Positions 7,350 through 14,186 of a stretch of 26,193 nucleotides of DNA are shown in pieces. The DNA is from UPXZ01 sp964541615. Lineage in GTDB: Bacteria > Bacteroidota > Bacteroidia > Bacteroidales > Paludibacteraceae. Under the pieces are notes generated by a model. That model did not search any database and was not told where the DNA came from. It worked only from the letters and a program-made list of their open reading frames with translations. Position 1 is the stretch's first letter. Every line of letters begins with the position of its first letter. Both the position numbers and the translations under genes were made by a program. The DNA lies in contig CAZIRA010000029.1 of assembly GCA_964541615.1 (NCBI GenBank), positions 1 through 26,193 on the forward strand. The letters are read 5' to 3'.

Positions 7350-8870
7350 ATGAGAAGAAGTACTATCTGGATATTGATTGCATTGATGGTCATCACTTTC
7401 GGGGCGCTCATAGCTTTGCAAGTGAGATATTTAAGCGGAACCGCGCAAATGGCATCCAGCCAGTTTGACGACGGAGTGAAACGCAGTCTTATTCAAACGG
7501 TTACGCTCCTCGAAGAGAACGAAGCGTTAAAATATTTGGCACAAACATTGGAGGAAGAACAGTATGTGCAAAAAAACGACAACACGCTGTATGGAAGTCG
7601 TTCCAGACAAGACCTAAGATTGCAAGACACAATCAAAACACACTGGAACAATCCATCCGGCCAATCGCCGAACATCAAACTCTCTACCAGACACGGAAAA
7701 GCTACAATTGAGGAAACTTCCAAGTTTTTGAGAGAAAAGTTTGAATTGAATTTTTCAAGGTCAAAAACAATTCTTGACCAGGCGGTTTTCAGGTGGCTTC
7801 GTGAAACAGAAAATTCGGAAATCGGTCAGCGGGTAAATTTCAATGAACTTGATGAAATCCTGACAACCTATTTCGAAAGCAACAATATAAATTTACCATT
7901 TTACTACTCGGTAGTCGACAGGCAGAATAGAACCATCTATCAATGTAACAAGACCATCAACGTAAAAGGTGAACCAAATTCTGATGTTTACAGCCAGAAA
8001 ATGTTTCCGAGGGAAGAGTCTTCTCGGGATGCATATTTGCAGGTGGTTTTTCCTACAAAGAGAAATTTTATTTTCGACTCGCTCAACCTGCTTCTTCCGT
8101 CTATAGGAGTAGTTTTGTTAACGCTGGCAATCTTCATCATTACCATTGTGGTCATATTTTGGCAGAAACAGTTGAACACGATGAAGAATGATTTTGTTAA
8201 CAATATGACGCACGAATTCAAAACTCCGATTTCGACCATATCTCTTGCTTCGCAAATGCTTCAGGATCAGAGCGTAGTAATGAATCCGAATATGCTCAAG
8301 CATGTGTCGAATGTGATTAAAGACGAAACGAAAAGACTGAGTCTGCAGGTGGAAAAAGTGCTTCAGATGTCGATGTTTGAGAATGAAAAGTCAACGCTCA
8401 AGCTATCTGAAATTCACCTGAACAACTTGATTAAAGATATTATTAGCAGTTTCTCGCTGAAAGTTACCAGCAAAGGCGGTGAAATTGTTACAAATCTGAA
8501 AGCGACGAAAGACATGGTGCTGATTGATGAAATTCACTTTACAAACGTGATTTTCAACCTGATGGACAACGCTCTGAAATACTGTGATAAAACCCCAATT
8601 CTGACGTTGGAAACGTGGAACGAGAAAGACAACATCTGTGTAAGTATTGAAGACAACGGAATTGGGATAAAAAAAGAGCACTTAAAGAAGATTTTTGAAA
8701 AATTTTATAGAGTTTCTACCGGAAACTTGCACAACGTAAAAGGTTTTGGACTGGGTCTGGCATATGTCAGAAAGATAGTGAAAGACCACCAGGGAGTCAT
8801 TAAAGTGGAAAGTGAAGTCGGATTGGGAACTAAATTTACAATTATAATACCAACTATAAAAAATTACTAA
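7350..8870 (+). CDS. rprX: Sensor histidine kinase, RprX-like
   Basis: This is the membrane sensor kinase of an RprX/RprY two-component system. Transmembrane helix 1 covers about residues 7-27 and helix 2 about 248-271, enclosing a periplasmic domain of roughly 220 residues. The dimerisation/phosphoacceptor motif MTHEFKTPIS carries His288. The ATPase domain shows the N box NLMDNALKYC (Asn407), G1 box DNGIGI (435-440) and G2 box GFGLGL (465-470). Only about ten residues separate helix 2 from the phosphoacceptor helix, so there is no canonical HAMP domain. The response regulator begins two bases after its stop. The Bacteroides and Porphyromonas systems of this name have been linked to stress and redox responses; the signal here is not known. 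Confidence 0.87.
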   Translation: MRRSTIWILIALMVITFGALIALQVRYLSGTAQMASSQFDDGVKRSLIQTVTLLEENEALKYLAQTLEEEQYVQKNDNTLYGSRSRQDLRLQDTIKTHWNNPSGQSPNIKLSTRHGKATIEETSKFLREKFELNFSRSKTILDQAVFRWLRETENSEIGQRVNFNELDEILTTYFESNNINLPFYYSVVDRQNRTIYQCNKTINVKGEPNSDVYSQKMFPREESSRDAYLQVVFPTKRNFIFDSLNLLLPSIGVVLLTLAIFIITIVVIFWQKQLNTMKNDFVNNMTHEFKTPISTISLASQMLQDQSVVMNPNMLKHVSNVIKDETKRLSLQVEKVLQMSMFENEKSTLKLSEIHLNNLIKDIISSFSLKVTSKGGEIVTNLKATKDMVLIDEIHFTNVIFNLMDNALKYCDKTPILTLETWNEKDNICVSIEDNGIGIKKEHLKKIFEKFYRVSTGNLHNVKGFGLGLAYVRKIVKDHQGVIKVESEVGLGTKFTIIIPTIKNY

Positions 8871-8872
8871 TT

Positions 8873-9580
8873 ATGAACGACGAAAAAGTAAGAATTTTGC
8901 TCTGCGAAGATGATGAAAATCTTGGCATGCTACTGAGAGAGTACCTGCAGACAAAAGGGTACGACTGTGATCTGCAACCTGACGGAGAAGCTGGCTATAA
9001 GGCGTTTACACGCAACAAATATGACCTATGTGTATTGGATGTTATGATGCCTAAAAAAGATGGTTTTGCCCTCGCGGCAGACATCAGAGCTATGAATACC
9101 GAAGTGCCTATCATATTCCTGACTGCAAAGTCAATGAAAGAAGATATCCTGCAAGGATTCAAACTGGGTGCTGACGATTATTTATCTAAGCCATTCAGCA
9201 TGGAAGAACTGCTGTACCGCATCGAATCAATCCTGCGTCGTGTACGCGGTAAAAAAACAAAAGATGTGGTGAGTTATCAAATCGGCGGATTTGTGTTTGA
9301 CGCTCAAAAACAAACACTGGAATTTGACGGAGAAGCTAAAAAACTGACTACAAAAGAATCAGAACTGCTTAACCTGCTGGCTGCTAATGCAAACAACATC
9401 CTGGAACGTAACTACGCACTGAAAACTATCTGGGTAGATGACAACTATTTCAATGCCCGAAGCATGGACGTGTACATCACCAAACTGCGTAAACTTCTGA
9501 AAGACGATCCAAACGTGGCAATCATCAATATCCATGGAAAAGGATACAAACTGATAATGCCTCAGGTAAAAGAGGATTAA
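8873..9580 (+). CDS. rprY: Response regulator, OmpR/PhoB family, RprY-like
   Basis: The receiver domain (about residues 6-120) has acidic residues Asp13 and Asp14, phosphoacceptor Asp56 in VLDVMMP, the switch residue Thr84 and Lys106 in LSKPF. A winged-helix DNA-binding domain occupies about 137-231, ending in the GKGYKL motif typical of OmpR-type proteins. The N-terminal sequence is extremely close to what I recall of RprY from Bacteroides and Porphyromonas. It lies two bases after rprX and must be cotranscribed with it. It ends before a bidirectional terminator at 9668-9698. Confidence 0.92.
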   Translation: MNDEKVRILLCEDDENLGMLLREYLQTKGYDCDLQPDGEAGYKAFTRNKYDLCVLDVMMPKKDGFALAADIRAMNTEVPIIFLTAKSMKEDILQGFKLGADDYLSKPFSMEELLYRIESILRRVRGKKTKDVVSYQIGGFVFDAQKQTLEFDGEAKKLTTKESELLNLLAANANNILERNYALKTIWVDDNYFNARSMDVYITKLRKLLKDDPNVAIINIHGKGYKLIMPQVKED

Positions 9581-9667
9581 TGACGGCTTTTACTTCTTTG
9601 CCCAACGGAAAGAATCTTGAAGCCTGATTATATTAGGTTTATTGAAGTATAACTTTTGTTTAAAAAG

Positions 9668-9698
9668 AAGGCTGGCTCAATTATTTGAAGCCAGCCTT
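9668..9698. terminator. Bidirectional terminator between rprY and the DUF302 gene
   Basis: AAGGCTGGCT (9668-9677) pairs perfectly with AGCCAGCCTT (9689-9698) around an eleven-base loop. It is flanked by an A-rich tract on the left and TTTG TTTA on the right, so it can work in both directions between two convergent genes. Confidence 0.9.
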
Positions 9699-9724
9699 TG
9701 TTTATTAACAAATCCCGATATATT

Positions 9725-10123
9725 CTACTCCGTCACTTCTTTCACAAATACCATCGATTCTTCAAAAGCTTTACTCATCGCCTCTTCCACTACTCCACCT
9801 ATCTGTGAAGCCATTACGCCTGCATTCATCAGCGAAAGATATGTAATTCCGTCAGATTTTTTATAAACTGAAATCCGGCAGGGCATCAGGTTTGAATAAA
9901 TCCGCTCATCGTCCCGGTTCAAAATTAAGTGAGAAATATCCGGATTGCAAAGTTCAATGATTTTTACGGCTGGCACTTCATATCCTTTATTTCTCAGCGA
10001 TTGTTGCAGATCATGCGTAATCTGAACTTTCCAATTCGCTTTTTCTATCTTTTCAATCAATGTACTGATTGTAACATCAAATTCAAATTTACTTTGAAAT
10101 TCTAAAAACATATCTTTAATCAT
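9725..10123 (-). CDS. DUF302 domain protein
   Basis: This 132-residue protein, with no signal peptide, belongs to the DUF302 family. The conserved pattern is ELCNPDISHLIL followed by MPCRISVY, placing Cys59 and Cys82 at the family's usual cysteine positions. DUF302 proteins often occur beside redox, sulfur or metal-stress genes, but a biochemical role is not established to my knowledge. Here it lies downstream of the thioredoxin genes in the same direction. A terminator at 10170-10200 separates it from them, so it probably has its own promoter. AAAGGA a few bases before the ATG may be a weak ribosome-binding site. Confidence 0.8.
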   Translation of the reverse strand: MIKDMFLEFQSKFEFDVTISTLIEKIEKANWKVQITHDLQQSLRNKGYEVPAVKIIELCNPDISHLILNRDDERIYSNLMPCRISVYKKSDGITYLSLMNAGVMASQIGGVVEEAMSKAFEESMVFVKEVTE

Positions 10124-10169
10124 TTTAATTCCTTTCGTTAAAAATAAATTAGTAATTCGGTAAAAGAAG

Positions 10170-10200
10170 AAAAAAAAAAAAATCCCCTCGGACGGAGAGG
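10170..10200 (-). terminator. Intrinsic terminator of the thioredoxin genes
   Basis: On the minus strand a G+C-rich stem reads CCTCTC, loop CGTCC, GAGGGG (10184-10200, one G-U pair), followed by A and then thirteen T residues. This is a classical intrinsic terminator directly after the stop of the lipoprotein thioredoxin. Confidence 0.82.
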
Positions 10201-10208
10201 ATAATTAT

Positions 10209-10733
10209 CTATTTTATTGCAAGCATAAAATTATCAATTCTATCCTTGAAGGTCTCTTTTGTAATTGCTCCTACTTCAGCTCTCGGATCTCCGGTCATCG
10301 GAACGAAAAGCAAGGTAGGAATGCTCTGAATTCCAAATGCAGATGCCAGTTGAGGTTCTTTGTCAACATCCACTTTGTAGATGTAAATCTGACCTTTGTA
10401 TTCCTTGGCAAGATCATCCAAAATCGGAGCAATTACTTTACAGGGAGGACACCAGGTAGCCCAGAAATCCACGATACAAGGTTTGTCTCCCAGGTATTTC
10501 CACTCCGAAGGATTGGCATCGTAATTTACTACCAGTTTTTTGAATTCTGCAGTAGTCAGGTGAATTGGAGCGTCTGCTGCAACTGTCGGAGCAGTGTTGT
10601 CGTTTGTATTTACAACTTCACTTACAAGTGCTTCAGCAGAAGTTGCTTCCTGAGTATCCGATTTTTTGGCTCCGTTGCAGGAAATCATTACAACAGAAAG
10701 TGCCACTACAGCTAAATAAAGTACCTTTCTCAT
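10209..10733 (-). CDS. Thioredoxin-fold lipoprotein, TrxP-like
   Basis: A signal sequence ends VVMISC, with Cys19 as lipid anchor, followed by a low-complexity linker to about residue 56. The thioredoxin domain then runs to the end at 174. The active site is WCPPC with Cys95 and Cys98, and the cis-proline motif is SIPTLLF. An extra Cys86 lies just before the active-site strand (KPCIVDF). The segment LTTAEFKKL..NPSEWKYLGDKP before the fold is shared with the neighbouring thioredoxin and with TrxP-type proteins of Bacteroides, so the two genes are a tandem duplication that diverged in targeting. The start is two bases after the stop of the upstream paralogue. It probably acts on the periplasmic face of a membrane as a thiol-disulfide oxidoreductase; the partner is unknown. 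Confidence 0.88.
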   Translation of the reverse strand: MRKVLYLAVVALSVVMISCNGAKKSDTQEATSAEALVSEVVNTNDNTAPTVAADAPIHLTTAEFKKLVVNYDANPSEWKYLGDKPCIVDFWATWCPPCKVIAPILDDLAKEYKGQIYIYKVDVDKEPQLASAFGIQSIPTLLFVPMTGDPRAEVGAITKETFKDRIDNFMLAIK

Positions 10734-10735
10734 GA

Positions 10736-11242
10736 TTATTCAGCTTTAGCAGTTTCTTTTTTCAACAGTACGTTTTCGATTGCTTCTTTAAATGCATGTT
10801 TCGGCATAGCACCCTGTGCCATCTGCGGAGCTTCACCCATCGGTACAAAAAGCAGTGTAGGAATACTGCGGATGCCAAATAAAGCTGCTAATTCCTGTTC
10901 TCTCTCTGTATCAATTTTGTAAATATAAATATCGTCGGCATATTCTGCTGCCAGTTCTTCCAGTACCGGAGCGATCATTTTGCAAGGTCCGCACCAGTCG
11001 GCATAAAAGTCGATAATAGCAGGTTTGTCACCCAGATATTTCCATTCTGTAGGATTATTTTCAAAATCCATCACTTTTGTAAGAAATTCTTCTTTAGTCA
11101 AATGAATTGTTCCCATTTTCTTTTTTTTGGTTTTATTATTATTTTCTATTTTTGTTTCTGGTTGTACTTTTTTATCTGAAGTGAAAGCATACACTGTCAC
11201 AAGCGATAGAATTAATACGATGGTAATTGTTAGTTTTTTCAT
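10736..11242 (-). CDS. Exported or membrane-anchored thioredoxin, TrxP-like
   Basis: I take the ATG at 11242 as the start, giving 168 residues with a hydrophobic leader (about residues 4-20). A TTG at 11278 would add twelve residues before the leader and is unlikely. A Lys/Asn-rich linker leads to the TrxP-like domain beginning HLTKEEFLTKV. The active site is WCGPC with Cys84 and Cys87, and the cis-proline motif is SIPTLLF. No lipobox is present, so the protein is either cleaved after the leader or kept as an N-terminal membrane anchor. Met43, just before the conserved domain, could in principle start a cytosolic form. It forms a two-gene unit with the lipoprotein thioredoxin that follows. 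Confidence 0.87.
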   Translation of the reverse strand: MKKLTITIVLILSLVTVYAFTSDKKVQPETKIENNNKTKKKKMGTIHLTKEEFLTKVMDFENNPTEWKYLGDKPAIIDFYADWCGPCKMIAPVLEELAAEYADDIYIYKIDTEREQELAALFGIRSIPTLLFVPMGEAPQMAQGAMPKHAFKEAIENVLLKKETAKAE

Positions 11243-11374
11243 TATCAAAGTGTTATTAATTTGCGTTCTTGAATTCAATTGCAGGGAAACCGATGACAGA
11301 TGACCGAAGTTTGATGTTGAATGTATGTTGTTTAGTTTTATATTTATAAAATCTTAATCACATCATCTTCTCTG

Positions 11375-11420
11375 TCTGTGTTCTAAAAGCGAAGCGATCT
11401 GCGTTCTATCAGCGAAGCGG
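11375..11420. repeat. Two-copy 23-bp direct repeat
   Basis: Units at 11375-11397 and 11398-11420 agree at 19 of 23 positions and share the core AGCGAAGCG. They end just before the stop codon of the HMA-like gene (11422). The 11243-11421 gap before the thioredoxins otherwise holds no gene I can support and no clear terminator, so read-through from the regulator's operon is possible. Confidence 0.7.
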
Positions 11421-11421
11421 T

Positions 11422-11658
11422 CTATAAATCTGTCTCCTGAGAAATTTCGCCATTGTTTTTTATTTCAAAAAATCCAAGTTCTTCCAGTTTCCGGGCAATT
11501 TCTTCGCGCTTCACTTCATCGGTGTGGTTTACCACCACTCTGTTGTTGACAAAATCAACATCAGCTCCGAAAACTCCCTGCAGTCTGCCGAGTTGGCTCA
11601 TCACGCCACTGTTGCAGATCAGGCAGCCTTCTCCGTTTACATCAAATGTACTATACAT
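11422..11658 (-). CDS. HMA-like small metal/thiol-binding protein
   Basis: This 78-residue protein has the ferredoxin-like shape of heavy-metal-associated (HMA) domains. The N-terminal loop reads GEGCLICNSGV with Cys12 and Cys15 in CxxC. It is followed by a helix containing LGRLQGVFGADVDF and the strand NNRVVVNHTDEV, matching the order seen in copper and zinc chaperones and in MerP-like proteins. The canonical Met-x-Cys start of the metal loop is replaced by Gly-Cys, so metal identity is open. It overlaps the upstream membrane-protein gene by eight bases, implying coupled translation. It has no signal peptide and is probably cytosolic. Confidence 0.72.
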   Translation of the reverse strand: MYSTFDVNGEGCLICNSGVMSQLGRLQGVFGADVDFVNNRVVVNHTDEVKREEIARKLEELGFFEIKNNGEISQETDL

Positions 11659-11908
11659 TTTTTTTATCTGAATTTAATTTTTCAAAATGAAATTGTGTTT
11701 CTTTCTCTTTTTTAATATCGGTGGTGCAATTTCCCGTCGAACAGCCGCATCCGATGTTCATCGCGGCCTGTACAAGGAAGAATACGCCAAGCAGGAGATA
11801 AAATCCCTGTCCGTCAAAAACGTATGCTAAACCAAAAATGATGCCCAAAATCAGCCGCAGATAACGCGCAGAATCCCAGGTTGAGAAATATCGTTTAATT
11901 CGATTCAT
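11651..11908 (-). CDS. Small membrane protein, DUF2892/YgaP-like, with cysteine cluster
   Basis: This 85-residue protein has two predicted hydrophobic hairpin segments, about residues 17-31 and 34-52, separated by DGQG, as in DUF2892/YgaP membrane domains. The second segment ends in NIGCGCSTGNC with Cys54, Cys56 and Cys61, followed by a charged tail. DUF2892 domains are often attached to rhodanese or encoded beside sulfur-handling genes; here no rhodanese is present in the window. It overlaps the DUF6132-like gene by fourteen bases at its start and the HMA-like gene by eight at its end, so the three are translationally coupled. Confidence 0.65.
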   Translation of the reverse strand: MNRIKRYFSTWDSARYLRLILGIIFGLAYVFDGQGFYLLLGVFFLVQAAMNIGCGCSTGNCTTDIKKEKETQFHFEKLNSDKKNV

Positions 11909-12107
11909 CAGAAGTTTCTTTTTTCTTAAACATATCCAGGAGCAGATAACCTATCACAGCACCAAATATTACACTGATATACGGATTGGATGTAAGTGGA
12001 CAAGAGCCTGTGTTACAGCCGATAAAGTAATAATATGCATATCCGCCGATGGCGCCTGCTGCTAATCCGATTAATCCAAAAAGGTTTTTTTTCAAAAAAG
12101 TGGACAT
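11895..12107 (-). CDS. Small membrane protein, DUF6132-like
   Basis: This 70-residue protein has two glycine-rich transmembrane helices, about residues 9-29 and 43-60. The loop between them reads GCNTGSCPLTSNPY, with Cys31 and Cys36 poised to sit at the membrane surface. This loop is the hallmark I associate with DUF6132 proteins of Bacteroidota, whose function is unknown. The gene starts 17 bases after the ArsR-type regulator's stop and overlaps the next gene by fourteen bases. By context it belongs to a thiol or metal response. Confidence 0.7.
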   Translation of the reverse strand: MSTFLKKNLFGLIGLAAGAIGGYAYYYFIGCNTGSCPLTSNPYISVIFGAVIGYLLLDMFKKKETSDESN

Positions 12108-12124
12108 AAAATTATAGTGGTTTA

Positions 12125-12400
12125 TTAATTACAATTGCAACTTTGGAGACAATCCAAAATCTGTGTGATTTGTTTGTTTTTTAATGAATAAAAACAATTT
12201 TTTCCTTCTTTCCTGCAATTCAGAATGCCTTTGGCACGCATATCAGTCAGGTGATGCGAAAGCAGCGACTGCTCGCAACCGATTCCTTCAACTAACTCTG
12301 AAACAGTGAGTTCCTCTTTATTACGAAGGATATCTATCACCTTCAAGCGAGTCTCATTCGAAATAGCTCGCAACATGTAAGCAGCTTCATCCATTTTCAT
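12125..12400 (-). CDS. ArsR/SmtB-family transcriptional repressor
   Basis: This winged-helix regulator of 91 residues starts at the ATG at 12400 (or 12394). A longer reading frame from 12460 is rejected because that ATG lies inside the operator and upstream of the -7 box at 12427-12434. Family landmarks are AISNETRLKVIDIL, LTVSELVEGIGCEQSLLSHHL for the recognition helices, and GKNCFYSLK for the wing. Cysteines are plentiful: Cys42 in the recognition region, Cys62 and Cys69 flanking the wing, and Cys84, Cys88 and Cys90 in the tail DCLQSCNCN. The classical arsenic motif ELCVCDL is absent; its position reads LTVSEL. The inducer could be a soft metal, arsenite through other cysteines, or a thiol/persulfide oxidant. 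It heads the cysteine-rich operon. Confidence 0.87.
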   Translation of the reverse strand: MKMDEAAYMLRAISNETRLKVIDILRNKEELTVSELVEGIGCEQSLLSHHLTDMRAKGILNCRKEGKNCFYSLKNKQITQILDCLQSCNCN

Positions 12401-12426
12401 CTTTATATTCTTAAAAATTCCGTTTG

Positions 12427-12461
12427 CAAAAGTAACGCTTTCGTATGAATACATGTTCATA
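12427..12461 (-). promoter_or_regulatory. arsR operon promoter and putative ArsR operator
   Basis: On the minus strand TACTTTTG (12427-12434) is a perfect TAnnTTTG -7 box. Upstream of it, TATGAA-N6-TTCATA (12444-12461) is a perfect inverted repeat, and the TATGAACATG half resembles SmtB/CzrA-type operators. The repeat covers roughly the -20 to -37 region, an ideal place for a repressor. It also shows that translation starts at 12400 or 12394. Confidence 0.7.
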
Positions 12462-12558
12462 TATGACTGTAATTTTATTATTTTTAACTAAAACCCAATC
12501 CTAACCATCTCCATTTCTAAAAAACGAAAAAAAACAGGCAAATTTTAAGAATAAAGTG

Positions 12559-12566
12559 TATCTTTG
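12559..12566 (+). promoter_or_regulatory. TAnnTTTG -7 box for aroB
   Basis: TATCTTTG is a perfect -7 consensus, 72 bases before the ATG at 12639. It excludes a TTG start at 12564 that would lie inside the box. Together with the minus-strand box at 12427-12434 it makes the 12401-12638 gap a divergent promoter region. Confidence 0.55.
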
Positions 12567-12638
12567 TCGTTGCTTTTTAAGTTCTTACGATTTGATTCTT
12601 TCAAACTGAGGATGTTGACTAATGTAAAACAGCATAAA

Positions 12639-13682
12639 ATGCCTAACACTATTATTACCAGCAATATAATTACCCGATTGGAGCAAATCATTGAACCCTG
12701 GAAAAGTGATGAAATTTTTGTTTTGACCGATACAAATACCCGGGAATTGTGCCTGCCAAAGCTTCATGAATCTGAAAAAATCAGGCACAGCCACAATGTC
12801 ACCATTCCCGCAGGCGACGACAACAAAGGAGTTGATTCCCTGAAAATAATCTGGCAGTATCTTTCTGAAAATGGCGCCACACGCAAATCACTGTTAATAA
12901 ATCTGGGAGGAGGCATGGTGACGGACATAGGCGGATTTGCAGCGGCAACATTCAAGCGCGGCGTAGAATACATCAACGTTTCCACTACCTTGCTTGGAGC
13001 TGTGGATGCAGCAACCGGTGGAAAAACGGGCATAAACTTCCTGGGATTGAAAAATGAAATCGGCGCATTTGCTCCGGCAAAAAAAGTACTGATTGATATC
13101 AACTTTTTCCGCACACTTGACAGCAGAAATATCCGCTCCGGTTTTGCCGAAATGATAAAACACGCTTTGATAAGCACTAAGAAAGATTGGGACGAAATCC
13201 TTCAATTTGATTTGGAAACAATTGATTTCGGGAAACTGAAAACTCTTTTAGCAAGAAATATTGAAATCAAAGAAAACATTGTAGAAGCTGACCCAAAAGA
13301 ACAAGGCATCCGAAAGGCACTGAATCTCGGGCATACGTTTGCACATGCTATGGAAAGCTGGAGTTACACATCAGAAAAACCAGTGTTGCACGGTTATGCA
13401 GTTGCCTGGGGACTAGTTTGCGAACTCTACCTTTCATTTATCAAACTTGGATTTCCAAAGAATGAGCTGCTCAAACTGAAATACTTTGTCAGAGAACATT
13501 ACGGAGCGTACGACTGCGGTTGTAATGATTATGAGGTGCTGCTGGAACTGATGAAACACGACAAGAAAAATGAGAGTAAAGAAATAAACTTTACACTGCT
13601 TTCTGATGTTGGCGAAGTAGTAATAAACCAAACTGCCACGAAAGATGAGATAATTGAATGCTTTGATTTCCTGGCAAGTTAA
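12639..13682 (+). CDS. aroB: 3-dehydroquinate synthase
   Basis: This is the second enzyme of the shikimate pathway; it converts DAHP to 3-dehydroquinate using NAD+ and a divalent metal. The start MPNTIITSNII gives 347 residues, normal for AroB; an ATG at 12612 would add nine. The nucleotide-binding motif GGGMVTDIGGF is at 90-100, followed by RGVEYINVSTTLLGAVDAA and GGKTGIN. Metal ligands are expected at Glu171 (FAEMIKH), His232 (LGHTFAHA) and His251 (VLHGYA). Transcription probably starts at the box at 12559-12566, and a CoA-binding protein gene follows after fourteen bases. Confidence 0.95.
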   Translation: MPNTIITSNIITRLEQIIEPWKSDEIFVLTDTNTRELCLPKLHESEKIRHSHNVTIPAGDDNKGVDSLKIIWQYLSENGATRKSLLINLGGGMVTDIGGFAAATFKRGVEYINVSTTLLGAVDAATGGKTGINFLGLKNEIGAFAPAKKVLIDINFFRTLDSRNIRSGFAEMIKHALISTKKDWDEILQFDLETIDFGKLKTLLARNIEIKENIVEADPKEQGIRKALNLGHTFAHAMESWSYTSEKPVLHGYAVAWGLVCELYLSFIKLGFPKNELLKLKYFVREHYGAYDCGCNDYEVLLELMKHDKKNESKEINFTLLSDVGEVVINQTATKDEIIECFDFLAS

Positions 13683-13696
13683 CAAATTTTTAGAGA

Positions 13697-14053
13697 ATGA
13701 AAACATTAATAATAGGCGCTTCAAAAAATCCGGAACGCTATTCGTACAAAGCAGCTGACAAACTTTTGAAACATGGTCATAAAATTGAATTGCTGGGACT
13801 GCGACCGGATGAGATTTTTGGACAAACCATCGACACAGAAAAGAAACAATTTACTGATATTGACACAGTTACTATGTACGTAGGTCCGCAGCGACAAGCA
13901 GAATATTTCGATTATATCGTTTCACTAAAACCTCGAAGAGTGATTTTTAATCCCGGAACAGAAAATGAAGATTTTTTCGATATTTTGGAAAAAAACAACA
14001 TTGAATTTGAAACTGCCTGCACACTGGTGATGCTGGGAACAGGGCAATATTAA
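13697..14053 (+). CDS. CoA-binding domain protein (CoA_binding_2)
   Basis: This 118-residue single-domain Rossmann protein begins MKTLIIGASKNPERYS, where the GAS-NP-RYS pattern is the nucleotide-binding loop of the succinyl-CoA-ligase-like CoA_binding_2 family. Later motifs are LLGLRPDEIFG, TMYVGP and RRVIFNPGTEN, all characteristic of YccU-type proteins. No catalytic domain is attached and the physiological role of the family is not well defined. It lies fourteen bases after aroB and is likely cotranscribed with it. The GC-rich palindrome starting five bases after its stop may end the transcript. Confidence 0.85.
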   Translation: MKTLIIGASKNPERYSYKAADKLLKHGHKIELLGLRPDEIFGQTIDTEKKQFTDIDTVTMYVGPQRQAEYFDYIVSLKPRRVIFNPGTENEDFFDILEKNNIEFETACTLVMLGTGQY

Positions 14054-14057
14054 AAAC

Positions 14058-14083
14058 TGCCCCCTAACCCCCTAAAGGGGGGA
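14058..14083. repeat. GC-rich palindromic intergenic element, left copy
   Basis: The core contains CCCCCTAAAGGGGG (14068-14081) preceded by TGCCCCCTAAC. It is the reverse complement of the copy at 14187-14211, so the two bracket the AT-rich spacer between the CoA-binding gene and dapB. CCCCC-TAAA-GGGGG followed by GATTTTT also resembles a short intrinsic terminator on the plus strand. Confidence 0.75.
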
Positions 14084-14186
14084 TTTTTCGTTGTTTTGTC
14101 AGAAAGCTTTATAGCTATAAAGTTTTTGTTATATTTTTTGAGAATAATCTTTTTTGTTGTATAAAATTTGAAAATCGTCCTATAAT

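Noticed and set aside
9642..9866. Plus-strand open frame across the rprY/DUF302 gap
   Set aside because: It contains the bidirectional terminator and runs antisense into the DUF302 gene; no motif is seen.
12401..12460. Twenty extra N-terminal codons on the arsR gene
   Set aside because: The ATG at 12460 lies in the operator and upstream of the -7 box, and the added residues do not resemble ArsR N-termini.
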